64,000 nucleotides of DNA from Pseudomonadota bacterium (GTDB lineage Bacteria; Myxococcota_A; Polyangia; GCA-2747355), in contig JADJTL010000002.1 of NCBI GenBank assembly GCA_016711215.1, positions 310,001 to 374,000 of the forward strand, in the 5' to 3' direction. Positions 25,966-34,057 of the stretch are shown here, in pieces. The stretch's first letter is position 1. Every line of letters starts with the position of its first letter. Both the position numbers and the translations under genes were made by a program. A model generated the notes under the pieces. It was given only the letters and a program-made list of their open reading frames with translations. It did not search any database and was not told the DNA's origin.

Positions 25966-27167
25966 AGCGCGCTCCAGAAGCTGCTCCCCGTCGGGGGCGG
26001 CGCCACACCGAGGGCCTCGGCGATCGTGGCTGCCACGTCGGCGAAGCTCCCGCGCAGGCCCAGATCGCGACCCGCCGCGCGGGCGGGTCCGTAGGCCAGC
26101 ACGGGCACCTGCTCGCGGGTATGGTCGCTGCCGTGAAAGGTCGGGTCATTGCCGTGATCGGCGGTGATCAGCAGCAGATCCTCCGGGCCGACCTGCGCCA
26201 GCAGCGCGGGCAGCGCCGCGTCGAACTCACGCAGGGCGAGCGCAAAGCCAGCAGCGTCGCGCCGGTGGCCATAGAGCGCATCGAAGTCGATCAGGTTGAC
26301 GAAGATCAGTCCATGCGTCAGCGCAGCGAGCTCGCGCGTGGTCTGCTGCATGCCGTCTCGATTCCCGGCCGTGCGCACGGAGCGGCTGAGTCCACGACCG
26401 CTAAAGATGTCACCGATCTTCCCCACCCCGACGACCGGCACGCCGGCCGCGCTGAGCGCGTCGAGCAGCGTTGGACTGGGCGGGGGCATGCCGTAGTCGT
26501 GGCGATTGTAGGTGCGCGCGAAGCTGCCGGGCTCGCCGACGTAGGGACGCGCGATCACGCGACCGACCTGCAGCGGGTCGCAGAGGCGACGCGCTCGCTC
26601 GCAGGCGGCGTAGAGCTCCGCGAGCGGGATGCGCTGCTCGTGAGCGGCGATCTGAAAGACGCTATCGGCGCTCGTGTAGACGATCCAGGCTCCGGTCGCG
26701 AGCTGAGTTGGTCCGAGCTCCTCGATAATCTCTGTTCCGGAGGCCGGGCGATTGCCGAGCACCGGTCGTCCGGTCGCGGCGATGAACGCGTCGATCAGCG
26801 CCGTAGGAAACCCGGCTGGAAAGGTGCGAAAGGGCTGGTCCAACACCAGCCCCGCCAGCTCCCAATGACCCGTCGTCGTGTCCTTGCCGGCCGCACGCGG
26901 CTGCAGCCGACCGAAGGCGGCGCGCACATGCTCGCGCGCGGCGACCCCCTGCAGCGCCGCCGCGCGACCTAGCCCGAGCGCCTCGAGCGCCGGCAGGGCG
27001 AGGCCGCCGACGGCGGCTGCCGTATGCCCGAGCGTGTCGGCGCCGGCATCCCCATACGCGGCGGCGTCGGCCGCCGCGCCGCAGCCGCAGCTGTCGAGCA
27101 CCAACAACACGACGCGGCTGGCCTGCCGGCTAGCAGGCGGCGCGAGCTTCGCTGGAGAAGTGGCCAT
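25959..27167 (-). CDS. deoB: phosphopentomutase
   Basis: A 402-residue alkaline-phosphatase-superfamily mutase that converts (deoxy)ribose 1-phosphate to the 5-phosphate. Metal sites are visible as VLDSCGCG near the N-terminus, GKDTTTGHWE (phosphorylated Thr), DFDALYGHRRD and ITADHGNDPTFHGSDHTRE near the C-terminus. The ATG at 27167 follows a short GGGG element; an earlier ATG at 27176 is possible, and the frame open to 27239 only runs into a heptanucleotide repeat array. It links the phosphorylases encoded downstream to deoC just upstream. Confidence 0.94.
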   Translation of the reverse strand: MATSPAKLAPPASRQASRVVLLVLDSCGCGAAADAAAYGDAGADTLGHTAAAVGGLALPALEALGLGRAAALQGVAAREHVRAAFGRLQPRAAGKDTTTGHWELAGLVLDQPFRTFPAGFPTALIDAFIAATGRPVLGNRPASGTEIIEELGPTQLATGAWIVYTSADSVFQIAAHEQRIPLAELYAACERARRLCDPLQVGRVIARPYVGEPGSFARTYNRHDYGMPPPSPTLLDALSAAGVPVVGVGKIGDIFSGRGLSRSVRTAGNRDGMQQTTRELAALTHGLIFVNLIDFDALYGHRRDAAGFALALREFDAALPALLAQVGPEDLLLITADHGNDPTFHGSDHTREQVPVLAYGPARAAGRDLGLRGSFADVAATIAEALGVAPPPTGSSFWSALC

Positions 27168-27180
27168 CGACCCCATTCCG

Positions 27181-27243
27181 TGACCCGCGACCCGTGACCC
27201 GCGACCCGCAAAGCGCAAAGCGCAAAGCGCAAAGCGCAAAGCG
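27181..27243. repeat. heptanucleotide tandem repeat array between deoC and deoB
   Basis: Nine contiguous 7-bp units fill 63 bp. The order is TGACCCG, CGACCCG, TGACCCG, CGACCCG, then five perfect CAAAGCG copies. This makes up most of the 82-bp gap between deoC (stop 27250) and deoB (start 27167). Seven-bp units are not multiples of three and are prone to slipped-strand change, so the spacing of the intercistronic region could vary between strains. Confidence 0.9.
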
Positions 27244-27249
27244 CGACCG

Positions 27250-28026
27250 TCACTCGGCGACGATCGCCGGACCCATACTCGTGCCCAAGCGCGTGGCGCC
27301 AGCGGCGATCAGCGCCAGCGCGGCAGCGCGCGAACGAATACCGCCGGCCGCCTTGACCCCCAAGGCGCCGCCCACGACCTGCCGCATCAGCCGAACGTCG
27401 GCGACGGTGGCGCCGGCGGCGGCGAAGCCCGTCGAAGTCTTGACCCAATGCGCGCCCGCCAGGCGCGCCAGCAGGCAGGCGACCACCTTCTGCTCTTCGT
27501 CGAGCAACGCGGTTTCGATGATGACCTTGACTGTCGCCGGCCGCGCGGCCCGCACCACCGCCTGGATGTCGTCGAGGACGACGCGGTCGTCGCGATCGTG
27601 CAGCGCGCCGAGGTCGATCACCATGTCGAGCTCCTGCGCCCCCCAGCGCACGAGCTGCGCCGCCTCGAAGGCCTTGACCTGCGTACCGCACGCGCCGAGG
27701 GGAAAGCCAACGACGGCGCAGACGCGCACGCGCGTTCCGGCGAGCTGCTCACGGCAGTTGGCCACGTGCGGCCCATGGACGCAGACCGCCGCAAAGGCCA
27801 AACGACGCGCCTCTTCACAGAGCCGCCGCAGCTCGGCCCGCGTCGCCTCGGGGCGCAAGAGGGTGTGATCGATCAAGGCGGCCAGGCTCTGGGCATCGCT
27901 CGGAAGCAGCGCGGGCACCGAGAGCGCGGGCGGCGGCATCGCGGCGATCAGCGGCTGACCGAGCGCGGCCCCGAGCGCGGCCGTCACCCTCGCGATCTGC
28001 AGCGCCTGCGCTTCGCTCTCCGCCAT
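27250..28026 (-). CDS. deoC: deoxyribose-phosphate aldolase
   Basis: A 258-residue class I aldolase that splits deoxyribose 5-phosphate to glyceraldehyde 3-phosphate and acetaldehyde. The Schiff-base lysine is K196 in WVKTSTGF, and the second catalytic lysine is K225 in GVKAAGGIR. The aldolase domain begins near residue 48 (LIDHTLLRPEAT), so there is an N-terminal extension of about 45 residues that is not needed for the fold. It starts 7 bp after the dnaB stop, so the nucleoside operon may be transcribed from the ribosomal-protein promoter upstream as well. Confidence 0.93.
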   Translation of the reverse strand: MAESEAQALQIARVTAALGAALGQPLIAAMPPPALSVPALLPSDAQSLAALIDHTLLRPEATRAELRRLCEEARRLAFAAVCVHGPHVANCREQLAGTRVRVCAVVGFPLGACGTQVKAFEAAQLVRWGAQELDMVIDLGALHDRDDRVVLDDIQAVVRAARPATVKVIIETALLDEEQKVVACLLARLAGAHWVKTSTGFAAAGATVADVRLMRQVVGGALGVKAAGGIRSRAAALALIAAGATRLGTSMGPAIVAE

Positions 28027-28032
28027 CGACCC

Positions 28033-29376
28033 CTACTCTCGCGCCCGACTCTCGAAGCGGGTGAACTTGCCGAGGAAGACCATGGGTATCGAGCCGACCG
28101 GTCCGTTGCGCTGCTTGCCGATGATCAGCTCGGCCTCGGCGCTGCGCTCCGGGCTGTCCTCGCGCGGCGGACGATGGATGAACATGATCACGTCGGCGTC
28201 CTGCTCGAGCGCGCCGGACTCGCGCAGATCGCTGAGCTGGGGTTTGCCGTCACGCCGATCCTCGGCGGCGCGTCGGAGCTGCGAGAGCGCCACCACCGGC
28301 AGCCGCACCTCCTTGGCGAGCGCCTTGAGGCCGCGGCTGATCTCCGCCACCTCGCGCTCTCGGCTCTCCGTGCCGGCGCGACCGCGCGCGAGCTGCAGGT
28401 AATCGACGACGATCAGTCCAAGTTGGTCATCGTGCGTGAAGATCGACCGATCGGCGCGAAAGCGCCGCGCCTTGGCGCGGATCTCCAGCACGGTCGGCGA
28501 AGCACTGTCGTCGATCCAGATCGGCGCCTGGGCGATGCGCCCGGCGGCCCGCGTCAGGCTGTTCCAGTCCTCCCCATCGAGATTGCCGGCGCGCAGGCGC
28601 CCGGCTTCGACGCGCGCCTCCGAGGCGAGCAGGCGCTCGACCAGCGCCTCCGAGCTCATCTCGAGCGAGAAGAGCAACACCGGCACGCGATGGGCGAGGG
28701 CGGCGTTCTGCGCCACGTTGAGGCAAAGCGCCGTCTTGCCCATGCTCGGCCGTGCCGCGATCAGGATCAGATCGGAGCGCTGTAGCCCGCCGGTCATGTG
28801 ATCGAGCTCAGGGAAGCCCGTCGGCACGCCGGTGAGGGTTTCCTTCTTCTCGAAGCGCTTCTCGAGGGTGGTGAAGGTATTCACCAACAGCTCGCGCACG
28901 AGCACGTAGCCGCTGCGCGCGGTGCGCTGCCCGAGCTCGAAGACGCGCTGTTCCGCGCGATCGAGGAACTCGGGGACGCTCTCCGGTTCGCCGTAGGCCT
29001 CACCGGCGATCGCTGTAACGCCCTGAATGAGCTGCCGCAGGGTCGATTTCTCACGCACGATCTTGGCGTGGAAGGCGATGTTCTCCGCCGTCGGCACGCG
29101 GGTCGCGAGCTCCGCGAGGCGCGCGGCCCCGCCGGCCTTCTCCAGCTTCTCGGCGGCGCGGAGCTGCTCCTCGAGCGTGATGATGTCGATCGGTTTGCCG
29201 GCCTCGGAGAGCCGCAACATCGCGGCGAAGATCTCCTGATGCGCCGGCACATAGAAGTCCGGCGCGTCGACCAGGTCGATCGCCAATTGCAGCGCTTCGC
29301 GGGGATTGAGCAGAATGCCGCCGATGACGGCGGCCTCCGCGTCGGCGTTATGGGGCAGGGCGCGCGCGGTCACCAT
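28033..29376 (-). CDS. dnaB: replicative DNA helicase
   Basis: A 447-residue hexameric 5'-3' fork helicase. The N-terminal primase-interaction domain begins ALPHNADAEAAVIGG; the RecA-like domain has Walker A RPSMGKTA, Walker B LIVVDYLQL and the DnaB arginine-finger region GKQRNGP. The typical family pattern DLRESGALEQDADVI is present. Length is normal and there is no intein. It follows rpsF, rpsR and rplI, the conserved bacterial order, with a 60-bp gap after rplI. Confidence 0.96.
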   Translation of the reverse strand: MVTARALPHNADAEAAVIGGILLNPREALQLAIDLVDAPDFYVPAHQEIFAAMLRLSEAGKPIDIITLEEQLRAAEKLEKAGGAARLAELATRVPTAENIAFHAKIVREKSTLRQLIQGVTAIAGEAYGEPESVPEFLDRAEQRVFELGQRTARSGYVLVRELLVNTFTTLEKRFEKKETLTGVPTGFPELDHMTGGLQRSDLILIAARPSMGKTALCLNVAQNAALAHRVPVLLFSLEMSSEALVERLLASEARVEAGRLRAGNLDGEDWNSLTRAAGRIAQAPIWIDDSASPTVLEIRAKARRFRADRSIFTHDDQLGLIVVDYLQLARGRAGTESREREVAEISRGLKALAKEVRLPVVALSQLRRAAEDRRDGKPQLSDLRESGALEQDADVIMFIHRPPREDSPERSAEAELIIGKQRNGPVGSIPMVFLGKFTRFESRARE

Positions 29377-29436
29377 GGGCGAAGAGCTCCCGGTCAGCGG
29401 TAACGCGCGCTCTTCGGCCGTCCCGGGCGCACAGGA

Positions 29437-29895
29437 CTACTCTGCCGCGACGACCCAAACCTTGAGCGCGGCCGTCAGGCCCTTGCCGAGCTGCACCGTG
29501 ACCGAATGGAGACCGAGGGTGCGGATGGCCTCGGCAACCTGGATCTTCTTGCGATCGACCGTCACGCCCTTGCTCGCCAGCGCCGTCGCGATATCGGCGT
29601 TGCTGACCGAGCCGAAGAGCTTTTCTTCCTGGCCGGCCTGCTTGCCGACCTGGCGGGCAATGTTGATCGTCAGCGCTTCGAGCTTGGACTTGAGCGCCAT
29701 TCCGTCCCGTTGCAGCTTCTGCTCACGCGTCGCGATGACGCGCTTCTCGTGGTCGAGCTGCCGCAGGCCACAGCCCGTCGCCGCCACCGCGAGCCCGCGT
29801 GGGATCAGATAGTTGCGCACAAAACCGGGTCGGGCCTCGACAACCTGCCCGCTCTGGCCCAGATGGGCCACATCTTCGCGTAGGATGACCTGCAT
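29437..29895 (-). CDS. rplI: 50S ribosomal protein L9
   Basis: A 152-residue L9. The N-terminal domain contains MQVILREDVAHLGQSG and PGFVRNYLIPRGLA (the rRNA-binding loop), then the long connecting helix and the C-terminal domain with KKIQVAEAIRTLG. GGAG precedes the ATG at 29895, 12 bp after the rpsR stop. Confidence 0.97.
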   Translation of the reverse strand: MQVILREDVAHLGQSGQVVEARPGFVRNYLIPRGLAVAATGCGLRQLDHEKRVIATREQKLQRDGMALKSKLEALTINIARQVGKQAGQEEKLFGSVSNADIATALASKGVTVDRKKIQVAEAIRTLGLHSVTVQLGKGLTAALKVWVVAAE

Positions 29896-29906
29896 CGGAC
29901 TCGCTC

Positions 29907-30332
29907 CTACTTCCCGGTCACAGCGAACGGCATCAGGGCGAGGATGCGCGCGCGCTTGATCGCCAGCGCTACCTGGCGCTGGTGCTTGGCGTTATTGCCA
30001 CAGATGCGCCGCGGCACGATCTTGCCGCGTTCGGTGATGAAGTTGCGCAGCAGCTGAGGGTCCTTGTAGTCGATGATCAGGCTCGGGTCGGCGAGAAAGC
30101 GGTCGACCTTGCGCCGCCCGAAGCTGCGCCGACGGCCACCACCACCGCCAAAGCCGCCGCCACCGCCGCCGCCGCCACCGCCGCCACCGCCGCCGTAGCC
30201 ACCGCCACCGTAGCCACCGCCACCGCCGCCGTAGCCACCGCCGCCGCCACCGCCGCCGCCACCGCCGCCGCCGCCACCGCCGCCGTAACTGCCACCGCCG
30301 GTGCTACCGCGTGAGCCTGTTTGTTGGGACAT
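29907..30332 (-). CDS. rpsR: 30S ribosomal protein S18 with Gly/Tyr-rich N-terminal extension
   Basis: A 141-residue S18. The conserved core occupies about residues 67-141 (RRRSFGRRK, DYKDPQLLRNFITERGKI, PRRICGNNAKHQRQV, IKRARILALMPF) and is of usual size. It is preceded by roughly 65 residues made almost only of Gly with interspersed Tyr and Phe (GGYGGGG-like), encoded by CCG/CCA-rich low-complexity DNA at 30127-30294 on the plus strand. The ATG overlaps the rpsF stop by one base (TAATG) and has GGAGGAAG upstream, so the extension is in frame with a well-placed start. Confidence 0.93.
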   Translation of the reverse strand: MSQQTGSRGSTGGGSYGGGGGGGGGGGGGGGGGYGGGGGGYGGGGYGGGGGGGGGGGGGGFGGGGGRRRSFGRRKVDRFLADPSLIIDYKDPQLLRNFITERGKIVPRRICGNNAKHQRQVALAIKRARILALMPFAVTGK

Positions 30333-31006
30333 TACGCTTCCTCCCCATCGGCGCTCGTCGCCGCTGCGCCGGATGCATCATCCGCGGGCTGCTCAGCCCC
30401 GTCGGCGTCGACCTTCTCCGCACTCGCGGCTTCCGCATCAGCCTCGCCGGCCTCCGCACTCGCCGCGGCTGCCGCGGGCTTCTCGCTGGGGGCGACCGTA
30501 CGCTTCCGCGGGCGGACCTCGTCGTCCTCGCCCTCGTCGTCGTCGTCACCCTCACCGCGCTCGCCGTCGCTGTCGTCATCATCAGCCGCGCGACCGAGGT
30601 AGTAGTCCTCCTCGTCGAGGCGCGTCTCCGCGGCCGCGACGAAGGTCTCGCCGGTCACGTCAGAGGGCCGAGCGTTGGGATCCACGTCGGCGTCGACCTT
30701 GATCGAGAGGTAGCGGATCACGAGATCCATCAGCCGCAGGTTGCGCTCGACCTCGGCCACGAGCTGCGGTGGTGCGAGGTAGCGCCAGTAGAGGTAGATG
30801 CCCTTGTGGTGCTTCTCGATCTCATAGGCGAGCTTGCGCTTGCCCCAGTTCTCCACCCGCAGCAGCTTGCCGCTGGACTTCTCGATCACCTCGCGAATGC
30901 GCTCGTTGGCCTGCTGGAGCTGCTCGCTCGTCGCCTCCGGGCGCAAGATGTAGATCGTTTCGTACTCGCGCTGGGTTCCTGGCTGATCGCGCATGGATTG
31001 CAGCAT
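30332..31006 (-). CDS. rpsF: 30S ribosomal protein S6 with long acidic C-terminal tail
   Basis: A 224-residue S6. The core (about 1-115) has YETIYILRPEAT, VENWGKRKLAYEI and MDLVIRYLSIKV. The remaining 100 residues are acidic and Ala-rich (for example DDDDSDGERGEG and GDDDDEGEDDE), far beyond the usual 95-135-residue length. S6 binds S18, and the downstream rpsR has its own low-complexity extension. The ATG at 31006 has GGGGAGG upstream; an ATG at 30994 is too far from it. Confidence 0.93.
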   Translation of the reverse strand: MLQSMRDQPGTQREYETIYILRPEATSEQLQQANERIREVIEKSSGKLLRVENWGKRKLAYEIEKHHKGIYLYWRYLAPPQLVAEVERNLRLMDLVIRYLSIKVDADVDPNARPSDVTGETFVAAAETRLDEEDYYLGRAADDDDSDGERGEGDDDDEGEDDEVRPRKRTVAPSEKPAAAAASAEAGEADAEAASAEKVDADGAEQPADDASGAAATSADGEEA

Positions 31007-31034
31007 TGGTCCTCCCCACGGTTATTGAGCCCCC

Positions 31035-31151
31035 GTTCGTGACGGGAGCAAGGAGTCGCGCGCTCGCACCATGCGAGACGGCGGCCGAGCTGCGCTGCGT
31101 GGCGGCCCGGCTGAGAGCGTGTCCGATACCGCTCCCTGGAGAAAAAGGCAA
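31035..31151 (-). promoter_or_regulatory. possible rpsF promoter and leader hairpin
   Basis: On the minus strand TTGCCT (31151-31146), a 17-nt spacer and TATCGG (31128-31123) make a weak sigma70-like promoter. The leader then contains CCCGT-CACGA-ACGGG, a 5-bp hairpin ending near 31035. S6-S18 complexes are known to regulate this operon in other bacteria through a leader structure, but I cannot show that this hairpin is the site. Confidence 0.3.
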
Positions 31152-31174
31152 GTCCGCGCTGCGCCGCCGCGCGA

Positions 31175-31774
31175 TCAATCAGCCGGGGCCGTCGGATCCT
31201 CGTCGGCTGCGCGGTTGTGGCGGTTCATCGCGGCGCTGAGACCCTCGCGCAGCAACAGCGTCGTGGCGTTGGCAGCGCGGAGCAGCAGGCGGTCGAGCAG
31301 GGGGCGATCGGCGGGTTGAAAGCCGCCGAGGACGTGATCGACGACCTCGCCGACGCGCGGGCGTCCGACGCCGATCCTCACGCGGAAGAAGTCCCCGCTG
31401 CCCAGCAGCTCGATGATCGAACGAATGCCACGATGGCCGCCGTCGCCGCCCCCGCGCTTGACGCGAAGCCGGCCGAGCGGCAGGTCGATGTCATCGTGCA
31501 GGACCAGCAGCTGACTGAGCTCGACGCGGTAGAAGCGCGCCGCCGCGCCGACGCTCTGACCGCTCAGGTTCATGAAGGTGAGCGGTTTGAGCAGGACCGC
31601 GGCGGCCCCCCCGGCGAGGGTCCCGACCGCGGCGTCGGCATCGAGGCGCGGCGCGCCGCGCCAGGTCAAGCCTGCATCCGAGGCCAGGCGCTCGACGGCG
31701 CGAAACCCGACGTTGTGCCGACTCTCGGCGTAGCGGCCACCCGGATTGCCCAGGCCGACGACCAGCCAGCGCAC
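31175..31774 (-). CDS. pth: peptidyl-tRNA hydrolase
   Basis: A 199-residue Pth, which frees tRNA from drop-off peptidyl-tRNA. It contains GLGNPGGRYAESRHNVGF with the catalytic His20, KPLTFMNLSG, LHDDIDLPLG with the catalytic Asp, and GGGDGGHRGIRS. It starts with GTG at 31774, two bases after the rplY stop, so reinitiation is likely. The last 15 residues are polar and variable. Confidence 0.96.
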   Translation of the reverse strand: MRWLVVGLGNPGGRYAESRHNVGFRAVERLASDAGLTWRGAPRLDADAAVGTLAGGAAAVLLKPLTFMNLSGQSVGAAARFYRVELSQLLVLHDDIDLPLGRLRVKRGGGDGGHRGIRSIIELLGSGDFFRVRIGVGRPRVGEVVDHVLGGFQPADRPLLDRLLLRAANATTLLLREGLSAAMNRHNRAADEDPTAPAD

Positions 31775-31776
31775 GA

Positions 31777-32505
31777 TCAGGAGGCCTTCTTGCCGCCACC
31801 CTTCGCCGGGCTCGACGAGGCCGCAGCGGCTGTGGGCGCCGCCGCTCCGCCTTCGGCCGCGCCCTCGGCAGCCGTCCCGGCGGCCGCCGCGTCGGTCTCG
31901 GCGCCGCGCCGGGGCACCATCACGCTGGCCAGGGTCTGCTCGGCTGGCATACGGACCCGTACACCCTCCGGTAGGGCGAGCTGACCGACAGCGAAGAGGT
32001 CGTTGACCTTGAGGGGGCTAACGTCGACCACGAAGCGCGCCGGGATCTTGTCGGGTGGGCACTCGACCTCGAGCTCGCGGAAGACCTGATTGAGGACGCC
32101 GCCGAGCACCAGGCCCTCGGGCCGCCCCTCGAGCACGAGGGGCACGCGCACCCGCACCGGCTTATCGAGCCGCACGCGGATGAAGTCGACGTGCGTCACC
32201 GCTCGGCTGAGCTGGTTGACCTGATAGGACTTCAGCAGCACCTGCTCCTGCTCGGCGGCTCCGCCTGCTGCGGCTCCAGCGTCGGCGGTAGCCTCGATCG
32301 TCAGGGCGATCAGCGTATTCTCGCGCTTCTCGGGATCGAGCGCGGCGTGCAGCTCCGCGGGGCTGAGTGCCAAGGCGACACTCTCGCCACCGGCGCCGTA
32401 GAGCACCGCGGGCACCAGGCCCTGCTGGCGCAGCTTTCGCGCCACCCCCGTGCCCCGCCCCGTCCGTCGCGCCGCCGTCAATTTGCCGACATGCATGTCA
32501 ATCAT
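31777..32505 (-). CDS. rplY: 50S ribosomal protein L25 / Ctc family
   Basis: A 242-residue Ctc-type L25: the N-terminal 5S rRNA-binding L25 domain (about 1-100), the TL5-like C-terminal domain, and a low-complexity Ala/Gly/Lys tail after about residue 200. The ATG at 32505 has AGGTG at 5-6 nt; upstream in-frame codons to 32550 are not supported. It sits between prs and pth, a very common arrangement. The 115-bp gap to prs shows no other feature. Confidence 0.93.
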   Translation of the reverse strand: MIDMHVGKLTAARRTGRGTGVARKLRQQGLVPAVLYGAGGESVALALSPAELHAALDPEKRENTLIALTIEATADAGAAAGGAAEQEQVLLKSYQVNQLSRAVTHVDFIRVRLDKPVRVRVPLVLEGRPEGLVLGGVLNQVFRELEVECPPDKIPARFVVDVSPLKVNDLFAVGQLALPEGVRVRMPAEQTLASVMVPRRGAETDAAAAGTAAEGAAEGGAAAPTAAAASSSPAKGGGKKAS

Positions 32506-32620
32506 CTGTACACCTGCCCATCCTGTAATCGCCTGCCGGAGGGCTCTCATCGCCCCGCGCGGGCAAGCAAACGATCTCGCCGCTCATGCCCTCCGAGGCA
32601 CCGCCCCGAGGTCAAAACCC

Positions 32621-33565
32621 TCACATGAACAACGAGCTGATCGAGTCTCCGTGGTGAATGCGCTTGATCGCCTCGGCCAGGAGCTTGGCCACCGAAAGCA
32701 CCTTGAGCTTCTCGGTCCCGGGCTTTCCGAGCGCCAACGGGATCGAGTTGGTGATGACCACCTCCGACAAGGGCGAGGCCGCGATGCGCGTCAGCGCAGG
32801 ACCAGAAAGCACGCCATGCGCCGCTGTCGCCAGCACGCGATTGGCGCCATTCGCCATCGCGATCTCGGCGGCCTGCGCCAGCGTGCCTGCGGTGTCGATC
32901 ATGTCGTCGACGATCACCGCATCCTTGCCGCGCACGTCACCGATCAGGTTCATCGCCTGGCTGACATTCGGCGCGTCGCGCCGCTTGTCGATGATCGCCA
33001 GCGAGGCGCCGAGCCGCTTCGCGAACGCCCGCGCGCGCTCGACGCCGCCGGCATCCGGCGAGACGACGACGACCTCCTGCCCGTAGAGGCGCTCGCGCAG
33101 GTAGTCGATCAAGACCGGCATCGAGAAGAGGTGATCGAAGGGGATATTGAAGAAACCCTGGATCTGTCCGGCGTGGAGGTCCATCGACAACATACGATTG
33201 GCGCCCGCAGCCGTGATCAGATCCGCAACTAGCTTGGCGGAGATCGGCGTGCGGGGCTTGACCTTGCGGTCCTGGCGCCCGTAGCCGAAGTAGGGAGCGA
33301 TTGCGATGATCGAGCCGGCCGACGCGCGCTTGAGCGCGTCGATCATCACCAGCAGCTCCATCAGGTTTTGGTTGACGGGGGAGCAGGTCGGCTGCACGAC
33401 GAAGCAGTTGGCGCCGCGCACGTTCTCGCCGATCTCGACGAAGGATTCGCCGTCCGAGAACTCGGTCACCCGCGCGGCGCCCAGCGGCACCTCCATGTGC
33501 CGACAGATCTCCTCAGCCAGCGCCCGGTTCGCATTTCCGGTGAAGATCGCGATAGACCTGAGCAT
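32621..33565 (-). CDS. prs: ribose-phosphate pyrophosphokinase
   Basis: A 314-residue PRPP synthase, making PRPP from ribose 5-phosphate and ATP for nucleotide, His and Trp synthesis. It shows APYFGYGRQDRK (ATP loop), DLHAGQIQGFF, VVSPDAGGVERAR and the PRPP motif VDDMIDTAGT. The ATG at 33565 has GGAG 7 nt upstream; a TTG six bases earlier is too close to that Shine-Dalgarno. It lies 21 bp downstream of the tRNA-Gln gene and may be co-transcribed with it. Confidence 0.96.
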   Translation of the reverse strand: MLRSIAIFTGNANRALAEEICRHMEVPLGAARVTEFSDGESFVEIGENVRGANCFVVQPTCSPVNQNLMELLVMIDALKRASAGSIIAIAPYFGYGRQDRKVKPRTPISAKLVADLITAAGANRMLSMDLHAGQIQGFFNIPFDHLFSMPVLIDYLRERLYGQEVVVVSPDAGGVERARAFAKRLGASLAIIDKRRDAPNVSQAMNLIGDVRGKDAVIVDDMIDTAGTLAQAAEIAMANGANRVLATAAHGVLSGPALTRIAASPLSEVVITNSIPLALGKPGTEKLKVLSVAKLLAEAIKRIHHGDSISSLFM

Positions 33566-33586
33566 GGCCAAGCTCCTACGACCGAG

Positions 33587-33658
33587 TTGGGGCGGCAGGA
33601 TTCGAACCTGCGAATGGCGGAATCAAAATCCGCTGACTTACCGCTTGTCGACGCCCCA
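33587..33658 (-). tRNA. tRNA-Gln (anticodon TTG)
   Basis: The minus strand folds as a full cloverleaf. The acceptor TGGGGCG pairs with CGCCCCA, the anticodon stem is GCGGA/TCCGC with loop TTTTGAT (anticodon TTG), and the T-loop is GGTTCGAATCC. It closely resembles E. coli tRNA-Gln(UUG). The 3' CCA is not encoded. It sits between ispE and prs, a position seen for tRNA-Gln in other proteobacteria. Confidence 0.95.
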
Positions 33659-33671
33659 AAGACGCGATCTC

Positions 33672-33713
33672 AGAGACGCAATCCCAGAGACGCAATCCCA
33701 GAGACGCTAACCA
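33672..33713. repeat. 14-bp tandem repeat upstream of tRNA-Gln
   Basis: AGAGACGCAATCCC occurs twice perfectly and once as AGAGACGCTAACCA, directly upstream (on the minus strand) of tRNA-Gln. If the tRNA promoter is here, the copies could affect it. Confidence 0.75.
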
Positions 33714-33800
33714 CACAGCGCAACCCCAAGAGCGGCAACCCGCCGGACGTGCCCTGCGCCCTCGGCTGCCGAACCGTCGATGGTTGCCAGACCGCACCAA

Positions 33801-33965
33801 CGGCCGGAACCCCAAAGGCCGGAACCCCAACGGCCGGAACCCCAACGGCCGGAACCCCAAAGGCCGGAACCCCAAAGGCCGGAACCCCAAAGGCCGGAAC
33901 CCCAAAGGCCGGAACCCCAAAGACCGGAACCCCAAAGACCGGAACCCCAAAGACCGGAACCTACG
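33801..33965. repeat. 15-bp tandem repeat, eleven units
   Basis: Ten units of consensus MGGCCGGAACCCCAA and one degenerate final unit are contiguous, without spacers. Variants fall in blocks: C/A at position 1 early, AGGCC in the middle, AGACC at the end, which indicates growth by local duplication. The unit length keeps frames open on both strands, giving artefactual pentapeptide-repeat frames. Confidence 0.93.
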
Positions 33966-34057
33966 AGGCCCAGGCGCCGAAGATGGCCGCCCAACAACCC
34001 GGCCGCCGAGAGGCGGCGCGCCACCGAAGCAAACGCCCCGACGCCTGCCGCGCACGC

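Larger units (their letters stand above)
33659..34057. other. repeat-filled gap between tRNA-Gln and ispE
   Basis: This 399-bp stretch has no supported gene. It holds three imperfect copies of a 14-bp unit (about 33672-33713), then about 85 bp of unique sequence, an eleven-unit 15-bp array (33801-33965) and about 90 bp of unique GC-rich DNA. Open frames across it stay open because the 15-bp unit is a multiple of three. The tRNA promoter should lie near 33670-33710, in or beside the 14-bp repeats, but I see no convincing -35/-10 pair. Confidence 0.6.

Noticed and set aside
33801..33965. CRISPR array
   Set aside because: Units are contiguous 15-mers with no spacers and no cas genes.
33576..34055. 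A minus-strand frame with GFRPL-like pentapeptides
   Set aside because: It overlaps tRNA-Gln, and the 15-bp repeat keeps every frame open. No start signal or flanking support exists.
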